Part shown: piece after piece, positions 57,069 to 64,000 of the stretch
Numbering within the stretch: the first letter of the stretch is position 1
Layout of the letters: the number at the start of each line of letters is the position of its first letter
From: Phialophora verrucosa
Taxonomy: Eukaryota; Ascomycota; Eurotiomycetes; Chaetothyriales; Herpotrichiellaceae
Length of the DNA stretch: 64,000 nucleotides
Reading direction: 5' to 3'
NCBI GenBank assembly: GCA_002099365.1
Contig: MSED01000013.1
Location: 1,426,001-1,490,000, forward strand
Notes under the pieces: model-generated
Told to the model about the DNA's origin: nothing
Database searches by the model: none
The model's input: only the letters and a program-made list of their open reading frames with translations
Made by a program: the position numbers and the translations under genes

Positions 57069-58660
57069 CTATTCTTGCGGGCTCCTTTCAATCACAGCAG
57101 GGGCTTTGATCTCCCTACCCTTCAAGTAGCCGAGTCCCTCGCCGCCCTGTCGTTTTTGTTAGCACAGGCCTCGAAATGAAATGGTCGGGAGATAAGACGT
57201 ACATAGCTGATGAGAGGAGACACCTCGACACCCTGGGCATTGCCCTCAGACACCACCGTAGCCCCAGCAGCTTGAAGCCACCGAGTCCCCTGGTCCATGA
57301 TATCAGCTTTGCTGGTGTCCGGGTTGTCTTCAGCTGATCCACGGGCGTTCTTCAGCGGCGAGAACTCCTCTTTGCGGTCCACTTCAAGGCAGGCGAACTT
57401 CTCCATCGGCACGAATGGGAAGACGTCGAACACAAATTGCTCCAGTTTGATACCGTTGGGCTTTTCAGGCTTGACGGTTTCGCCGGTCTGCGTGTCCATA
57501 AAAGGAATTTTCTTCTTGGCAACGTGGTGAGGAAGCTTGTGGCCCCATTCCTCGATGGCTTCGAGGAGTCTGAACGAGTAATAGTGGTTGACGATGTTGG
57601 CGGCTCTGAACTTGAGACGGTCACCGGTGTCCTTGGCCTCGGCCATCTCTTGGTCTATCTCAGAGTATTCAACCACGTCCGGCTTGCCGTTCTTCTCTAC
57701 GATCAGGCCGACAGGCTCGTTAGCAGCTCGCTTCCGGACCACCTTGGTACCAATGTCGGCGCCCTTGGCAGCGGAGAAGCCAATAAAGACAGGATCAGCC
57801 ACCTTGACCAGGCAATTGTCCACACAGTAGGCATGGACATGCTCGATGCCCCGCTTTCGCATGTCTGTCCGGGCTTCGGAGAGCACCAAGGCTTGGTAGA
57901 TGCCGCCATTTCCGTCTGGAGCAACCGCAACCTTGGACTTGGTCTCCATGAGAATCTTGCCCTCGTTAGATATGCATGGCAGCACTCCTTGCTCGAAGAT
58001 GACAACATTCGCCTTCTCCAATCCAAAGTAGTTGTGTTCCTGGAAGAACTTCTCTGTGGGGGCGCGCGTAGGGCCGCTTGTCATAACATACCAAGGCACA
58101 ACCGGTGTCGTCGAAGCAGAAGCGTGTTGCTTGGCGAGTTGTTGCACCTTCCAGATACGTTCTGCCTGCATCTGAAACAACGACTTGTGGCTGGGAAGGC
58201 CAATGTCAAAGCAACCTTTGGGATCAGAGCTGCCCAGTCTTGTACCCTGCCCACCTGCCATCAACACCACCGCTACCTTGTTTTCTGCAATGAGACTGAG
58301 GCCCTCCTTGTACCATTTGTCTTTCTGTTCGTCTGTGGTCTCGAGGAGGGAAGCCGTTGCTGACTCGGGGAGAGGGTTGATGGCGGGTGCTTGATCAGAG
58401 TCCTTCGGAGGATGTAGAGCCTTGTCTGCGAGGATGTTGATACGATCCGGATCGAAGCCGGAGAGTTGCTCGAACAGAGCGGCTTTCCCATCTGTATCTA
58501 GGTCATCGTAGAATGCAAACACGTGTTCTTGGTTGGCGTTTTCGTACTTCTGGCGCAGCGCCTTCAGCTCTTCTTCGGTGGGCTCCCGAGCTGGTGCACC
58601 GTGGTCCTTGGAGGTCAAATGGAGCTTCTCCAGCAAATTGTTCACCATGTTTGCAGCCAT
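57069..58660 (-). CDS. UAP1: UDP-N-acetylglucosamine pyrophosphorylase
   Basis: Makes UDP-GlcNAc from UTP and GlcNAc-1-phosphate for chitin, N-glycans and GPI anchors. Exon 1 (57203-58660) starts MAANMVNNLLEKLHLTSKDH; a 56-base intron (57147-57202, gtacgt...gacag) joins ...VSPLISY to GGEGLGYLKGREIKAPAVIE in exon 2 (57069-57146). Total 511 residues. The nucleotide-binding signature VVLMAGGQGTRLGSSDPKGC lies near residue 131-150. Other marks are PWYVMTSGPTRAPTEKFFQE, APDGNGGIYQALV, HVHAYCVDNCLVKVADPVFI, GLIVEKNGKPDVVEYSEI, NHYYSFRLL and KLEQFVFDVFPF. The start MAAN is chosen over an upstream non-ATG extension. Confidence 0.97.
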
Positions 58661-59170
58661 TGCTGGATTTGTGTTTACTGTCAATTCAGGTGTTGCACGA
58701 CAAGTTGGAAATCGCAGAAAGGGGGAATACGTGTCAAAGAAGGAGTGTATCACTGTGCAGAGACAAAGACAGCTGCCCACTGCTCCCAAAACAGCGACTG
58801 TCAGTTGGGGCAAACAGCTTTCAGCTGCGAGGACTGGCGAGGAACGCGCTGATGGACTGTCTGGTGCGGTGAGACAACAGCGTTTCGAAACATCTCCGCA
58901 TCACCTCCGATTTTGACTTGGACACGAAGCCTTGCAGTGACGTATGACAAAGCCTCAATTCCTTGCCTGCACGAAGACTATTTTCGAGGGGTTGATACGT
59001 TCTGCAGCAACGGTAGAGTCATGCCAAAGACAGTGATAGATAACGGAAAAATCCACGCGGCCGCATATGTGACCTGCAGGAAGAAACAGGGAGATCCTGC
59101 CGTGGGGCAGTTTGTTGGACAGGGCATTCCTTAGTTCTACAGTATTGGCGAAGGTGGTTGGGCGACTGTC
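58661..59170. other. intergenic, UAP1 promoter side
   Basis: 510 bases between UAP1 and the cyclophilin gene, both minus strand. Overlapping plus-strand frames are opposite-strand shadows. Confidence 0.45.
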
Positions 59171-60634
59171 TCATCGGTCTCTATCCCTCCTAGATGAACG
59201 ATAGGGATCTCCTCCATCCTCTCGTCGTCCGTCTCTGTCTATCCCTCTGCCACTGTCCCTACCTCCGCCTCGGTGGTGGTCTCGTTCCCTCCGATCTCGC
59301 CCATCATACCTGTCCCTCTCTCGACGCCGGCGGTCATCTCGTGCTGCATCTCTAGAGTGATATTGTGGACTCCTACTCCGTGACCTTCGGGATTCTGTCT
59401 CTGGACGACTGTGTCCCTTGCGGCGCACGTCGTCCTTGTCGAAAACCATTCTGTAACCCCGTCCGTTCTGCTCGCGGGTAGTTTCATCTCGATAATGTCG
59501 TTTCTTCTCGAGGCTAGCAATTCCACCAAAGCCGCCTGCCTGCCGCTGTCTTTTTGAGTTGGTCGCATCTCTCCATGTGTCTGATAACTTGGAAACGCTT
59601 TGCGAGAAGTCCACATGGATACGGTGATCGTCAATGAGGACGCCTTGCATCTTGAAGTATGCCTGCTCACAGTCCTTCTGATTCTCGAACTCAATAAAAG
59701 CATACTGCAAGCTGTCGCCGGTGCGTTTGTCCCGGATCACCTCACACGAAAGAATCTTGCCGAACCGGCTGAAGATCAACTCGAGGTCCTCGTCATGGGT
59801 GACGGGATTCAGCTTGCATACGAAGAGCACATTCTCCGGAGGCTTGACTTCTGCAAATGGGAGGTCACCAACCATTTCGAGTGTCAGAGCTTGTGCTCTA
59901 GCCTCGCGCTCTCGGCGAAGCTTTTCCATAGCGGCTTCATCAACCTCTTCATCAAGATCTTCATCATCAGCGATCATGACGGTGGCTAGCTGCGCCTTTG
60001 TTGGAGCCGGACTTGCATCGGGCACGATGAGCCCCGGAGGGTCAGGATATGGATCTTCCAGTATGATTGTGTGGCGGATGCGGATGTCCTTGAGCGGCCT
60101 TCCATCAGCATTTGTGAAGGCATCATTTATCTTCTCCAGCGTGTCAAAGCCTTCGACGACGATTCCGAACGGAGCTGCTTTGCCATCCAGATAGTCAATG
60201 TTGTCTCCGAGAGTGATGATGAACTGGCTCCCAGCAAGGCGCTCGTCAGGATCACGTGCTGACGGCACCGTCGCCATGCTGACTGTCCCACGCTCAGTAT
60301 GTTTCATCTTCGGGTCGATGTCAGCAACGAAGCTCTTCTTCGAGGGACCGGAAACCAGGCCCCATATCGAACTACCTCCATCGCTCTCGGGTGAATCTGG
60401 CCCGAGTGGATCTCCAGTCTGACAGGTGAAGCCTTTTTGCACGCTGTGAAACGGAGAAAAGTTATAGTACTTCACTTTGCAGAGTTTCAAGAAGCTTGGT
60501 GGCACGTCAGTGTCCCATCCAAAGCCAGATAGGTGATAGGCAGGCTAAACTCACTTTTCACAGCATTTTGGCGCGCTGTTGACGAGCAGGTCGATGACAA
60601 TCTCGCCCAGAGATGTTTCGAGTAATACACTCAT
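59171..60634 (-). CDS. cyp6: cyclophilin-RRM protein (Cyp6 / PPIL4 type)
   Basis: Nuclear peptidyl-prolyl isomerase with an RNA-recognition motif. Exon 1 (60555-60634) encodes MSVLLETSLGEIVIDLLVNS and APKCCE; a 60-base intron (60495-60554, gtgagt...ccaag) gives NFLKLCKVKYYNFSPFHSVQ in exon 2 (59171-60494). Total 467 residues. The isomerase domain includes GFTCQTGDPLG, RGTVSMATVPSARDPDERLA and GSQFIITLGDNIDYLDGKAA, with Trp-like positions altered as in PPIL4. The RRM has RNP2 NVLFVCKLNP and RNP1 LQYAFIEFE. The C-terminal 120 residues are Arg/Asp/Ser-rich (RS-like), ending SSRRDRDR, as in spliceosome-linked cyclophilins. Confidence 0.96.
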
Positions 60635-60975
60635 AATCGAATATCCCTATTGACCGTAACGTATGCGCAACGGTACAGTCTCACTTGACTCAGCCCGCAT
60701 TCTATCGCTGCAGCATGGCGACTGATAACGGAGAATCGTTCAGAGATGTTTGATGAGAAGGCGTCTTGATATACAATGGAGGGTAACGGCTCTCATACCA
60801 GACGGGTTTCGAAACGGGAAACTTTTTAATGACTGTCATGAGAATAATCGCCAAGGCGGTTCCTGCCTGCCTTTACCTGGCGGTGCCTGGATTGTGACAA
60901 TTAGGTAAGTTCCGGGCAGGAGCAGTAATTAGCAGCGCCTAATCCTCATCGGGCTCGCGCCTTTCAGGTGGTCTA
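60635..60975. other. intergenic, cyclophilin promoter side
   Basis: 341 bases upstream of the cyclophilin gene up to the MITE. No gene seen. Confidence 0.4.
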
Positions 60976-61189
60976 CCCTCGACAAGGGTAATTTTCGTTA
61001 GTAGACTCCATAAGCACGTGATCCCGGAGCAACTCTACTCCGGGCGGCGGGTGCCTAGAGTCTAGGTTTAGGTGTCCCTAATTCTTAGGCAGAGTGTGCG
61101 TATAATTTAGGCGCTCCCAGTGCTCCAGGCGTCCCAGGTGTAATCACGTGTCTGTGGAGTACACTAACGAAAATTACCCTTGTCGAGTG
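60976..61189. mobile_element. TA-flanked MITE (Tc1/mariner- or pogo-like)
   Basis: 214-bp element bounded by TA on both sides (60974-60975 and 61190-61191). The ends are inverted repeats: the left begins ccctcgacaagggtaatttt and the right, read on the opposite strand, begins cactcgacaagggtaatttt; similarity continues inward for about 45 bases to the cacgtgat block. There is no room for a transposase. TA target duplication with perfect inner repeats fits a Tc1/mariner-pogo superfamily MITE. The interior contains a cccggag...ctccggg hairpin and a cctagagtctagg palindrome. Confidence 0.88.
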
Positions 61190-63586
61190 TAGGCGTTCAG
61201 TCTAGGCATGACCGCCGCCTCAGACCCCATCTTCTCCTCCTCCCTACACAGTACGAGGTACAAAGCACCGACTCACTGACTGTGAGATTTATGAGATACC
61301 AACTGTACTGAACTTCCTGTGTGGACGGTCAATAGCTCCGCTTCCGCCCCCTCACCTCAATGCTGTAGCCAATGTCAAGCTCATTTTCCAAGCTCATGGA
61401 TATTATCCACGCACTCTCACCAGACGATGAGACGCTTGTCCCACGAAACCTGGAAATCAACAACAGAACTGGGAAGAGCAGGTCGACTTGACCGGCCTCG
61501 TTGCAATGGCGAATTTATGCGTGCCTCAGCCGGCCTAGGAGAAGTATACTAGAACAACGCCCACCCTGCAATTATCCACGTTGCCAGTCCTTCTTTACAC
61601 AGTCATACAGAAATCCCCCGATTCTGTCACGAACCGTCGTCTTTCATGGCTTCCACCCGTGCTTCGATGACAGGTCCAGTCGTGCTGGCCTGGTCTCACC
61701 ATCAACCTCCTATCTTCTGATCGGCACTGCTCTGCACAACGTGAGCCCGCACGAAGTGAGATAAGCATCTGGCGTGGACCGTTTTCAAACCACAGCTGGA
61801 TGAGCCATACAAACTATCCCACCAGAACCCTCCATGGAGCCAATCTTCAGCAGTCGATGTGCCCACCAGCACGCGTTGTGCAGTTCCCCTCAGGATCGTC
61901 CAGTGACTAGGCCGCTTCATGCTCGCGGCCATCATTCGGCCCAGCTGAGTCGGTGGTATTCGGGGGTTGCTTCTGAAGGCTGCTTCCTGCTGCACGCGCC
62001 CGCGAAGGAGGGTCTCCCTGTTAGCCCTCGCACGAAGGTGGCGGCAGCTGAGGCCTTGCCAGGGCTTCATTCTTGGTTCGATGCACCTCTGTGTTACGAG
62101 AATGGACATGAAACTCATTCTCTGATTTGTCAGGTCCTCTGTAGGTTGGGCTTAGAGGGATGGGGCTAACCTCTCGACATCTTGTGTTACCAACATACCC
62201 TGTGATGTTCCGCAGGCCCTTTGCAGCGACGGTGTAGGGGCTGCCCTTGCGCACAGGGTACAGGCGAGCTCAAGACGGCCCATCTCAGCCGTCTACCTAC
62301 CCTGTTGCCTCTGTCATGTGCGCCAGTCCTGTTGCCAGCTTTCTGCATCAACTGTTCCGCGCGTCCCGGATCCTCCCAGCGAGATGGCAGTCTCCCCAGT
62401 CAACGATCGTGCAAGAACCACAGTCACGATCAGCACTCAAAATGCAGAGTATATGCCATGGCTTTCGATAAGGTCGTTGTGTATAGAACACGCGCAATTT
62501 CCTCGACAAGGCTGTGGGGTCGAGAGGCCGAATGCTAGCCTCAGACCATCGCCTCTCTGTGCAAAAGGGTCAAACCCTAATGATATCCCTCCATACCCGG
62601 CTGTTCGTTTCAGCTGCGAGTTTGCTTGAAAACAAATGGGGCATCTGATGCCACGTTCATTGCAAGGATTTGCAGCCAAGGTTTGCAGCCAATCAATTTC
62701 GATGACACTGATAGCAAACAGAGCCCCCTCCTGAGGTTTGTTTGGGGCCGCGACAACACGATACCGATTTACATCCCACCCTTTCAATATTTGCCTTTCA
62801 GAGACGTGCGTCACGCGTCCTTCTACAGGTGTGGCTCTGAAGGATGCAGAACTTGTCTTGTTTCCCCACATGGAACCTATCCAGACGGGATCCAGAACTA
62901 ATTCTACGTGCATTAATCGCTCCAAGACGGTTTGCAGGTTGGTCTCTGAATATTGATGGGACTCTGATTGGCCTGATGCACCGAACTTGTTTCACAGCTG
63001 ATATGGCAGGCGTTCCATAAGCTCGTCGACGACTGGTTAGCCTTTCGTGGCCGTTGGATCAGGTTCTCGCAATGCACCAAGCGTCAGCGTCACACGGCCG
63101 GATACCTGCAGCAAGGCCGTTACAAGGGAATCTTACGATCAGGTTTCAAGGACAACTCCGAAAGCGTGACTTCTGCAATGCAAGTCCACAGCGAAGCCAC
63201 TCGGGTCAACGTCGCTCATGATATGACATATCTCGTCAATCTGGCGTGGACCGCCCTTGGGGATATTAGATCTTTTCATCTATTGGAGTACAACCTGGAC
63301 GTGCTTCTGGTCGACTGATCCTGGCTTCTTTTCTTATTTCTCCGCCGATGCTCATTGCTCAGGCTCGATCACAGCACCAGTCGGAGGTTCTGGCACTCTC
63401 AAATAGGACCTGGTGCCAACTTTTAGCCATTGGTCGGCGAAAGGCTCAGCTCCTCGACGTCGCCCATTTTCATGCCTGAGTACTTTTGTTTGCTGATTCT
63501 CGCTTCGGTTTCAGGCGTGTTGTGCATTATGGTGGGCAAAGTCCTCCGGATGTTGTGTATATGTCGGTTAACAGACGAGCTAGATC
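61190..63586. other. intergenic/decayed 2.4 kb
   Basis: No complete gene. Several 70-160 codon frames overlap on both strands without family features. One exon-like stretch is listed separately (63010-63318). Confidence 0.45.
63010..63318 (+). CDS. possible exon of unrecognised gene
   Basis: A 102-codon plus-strand stretch with no stop, entered through a plausible acceptor (gctgatatggcag, ending at 63009) and ending at TGA 63316-63318. It reads AFHKLVDDWLAFRGRWIRFS and, later, VAHDMTYLVNLAWTALGDIR. The composition looks like protein, but there is no in-frame ATG near its beginning and I recognise no family. It could be a last exon or a gene fragment. Confidence 0.3.
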   Translation, partial: AFHKLVDDWLAFRGRWIRFSQCTKRQRHTAGYLQQGRYKGILRSGFKDNSESVTSAMQVHSEATRVNVAHDMTYLVNLAWTALGDIRSFHLLEYNLDVLLVD

Positions 63587-64000
63587 ATGACACGGCCGCC
63601 ATACCCGGACCTTGAGTTCTTTAGGCGCACCGACCGAGGAGTTCACATGCCACTGAGCCAGACTTCTCATGTTCACGATCAGTACGAGACGGGAAGTCAC
63701 CTCAGCAGCCGCACTACGCCATCATCAGAACCCGATGGTAGAGCGCCGAGCGGCTCGAGGAAGCGTGTACCAGTTGCTGTACGGCTGGAATTATTCATTT
63801 CGCAGATTATGGATGGCTCGCTCACATGCTGCAGTGCGAACGATGTCGAAAACGCAAAATCAAGTGCAGTGGCAATGAAGGTGATAGTCAGGCTTGTGCC
63901 AACTGCAAGAACTCCGGGTTGGAAGACTCCTGTCGGTTCCTTCGAGCATGTGCCTCCTTTGCCTTCACGGACGCAGAACTGCTAACTTTGGCAAGGTCCA
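63587..64000 (+). CDS. Zn(II)2Cys6 transcription factor, 5' part
   Basis: Exon 1 (63587-63778) encodes a Ser/Thr/Pro-rich start and SGSRKRVPVA; a 56-base intron (63779-63834, gtacgg...tgcag) joins it to CERCRKRKIKCSG. The Zn cluster CERCRKRKIKC plus CANCKNSGLEDSC has the six cysteines of the Gal4-type binuclear cluster, followed by RFLR as usual. The gene continues past the window edge. The ATG at 63647 is an alternative start. After RFLR a GC-AG intron may begin (gcatgt near 63947, tgctaac branch at about 63981, acceptor caag at about 63996). Confidence 0.85.

Noticed and set aside
57437..58363. 308-codon plus-strand frame opposite UAP1
   Set aside because: It lies entirely antisense to the conserved UAP1 coding sequence; codons mirror those of UAP1 and no family features appear.

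Overview
The window is nuclear DNA of a filamentous ascomycete (Pezizomycotina). Most genes carry short 45-61 base GT-AG introns, often with a CTNAC-like branch site. The gene families are typical of moulds: HET and NB-ARC proteins, CYP52-like P450, Zn2Cys6 and Fungal_trans_2 regulators, an Egh16-like secreted protein, and the Cdc20, UAP1 and Gle2 housekeeping genes. I cannot fix the class or species. All gene models are read by eye; exon joins were accepted only where reading frame, splice signals and family residues agree.

Layout. 1-2.7 kb: the 3' part of a D-lactate dehydrogenase (cytochrome) gene and a complete xylitol dehydrogenase. 2.7-14.3 kb: gene-poor, decayed DNA with a J-like fragment, two head-to-head Gln/Pro/Phe-Tyr repeat arrays sharing a 36-base inverted repeat, a coiled-coil fragment and a broken SNF2-type helicase. 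14.3-19.2 kb: a CYP52-like P450 with three in-frame stops, an NB-ARC (NLR-type) remnant, and a HET protein with one in-frame stop. 19.7-27.6 kb: a secreted lactonase-like beta-propeller, LTO1, cytosolic methionyl-tRNA synthetase and a secreted Egh16-like protein. 28.4-30.4 kb: a damaged Fungal_trans_2 regulator.

31.5-47.2 kb is a conserved block: a large fungal protein of unknown function, Cdc20, a Ral2-like Kelch/BTB protein, Rae1/Gle2 and a Cys-rich Cu/Cd-type P1B ATPase. 47.3-53.9 kb is accessory again: a LINE reverse transcriptase scrap; a 1,437-residue protein joining an alpha/beta-hydrolase fold, ankyrin repeats and a CorA-like membrane domain; and a sugar transporter gutted by an internal deletion. 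55.5-60.6 kb: a seven-knuckle CCHC protein (Gis2/Byr3), UDP-GlcNAc pyrophosphorylase and a cyclophilin-RRM protein. 61 kb: a 214 bp TA-flanked MITE. The window ends inside a Zn2Cys6 transcription factor.

Functionally the core genes serve carbon use (lactate, xylitol), translation (MetRS, LTO1, Gis2), cell-cycle exit (Cdc20), Ras/polarity (Ral2-like), mRNA export (Rae1), metal export and chitin precursor supply (UAP1). The accessory segments hold recognition-type genes, mostly broken. The intact exception is the hydrolase-ankyrin-CorA fusion, which I consider the best candidate for an under-described system.
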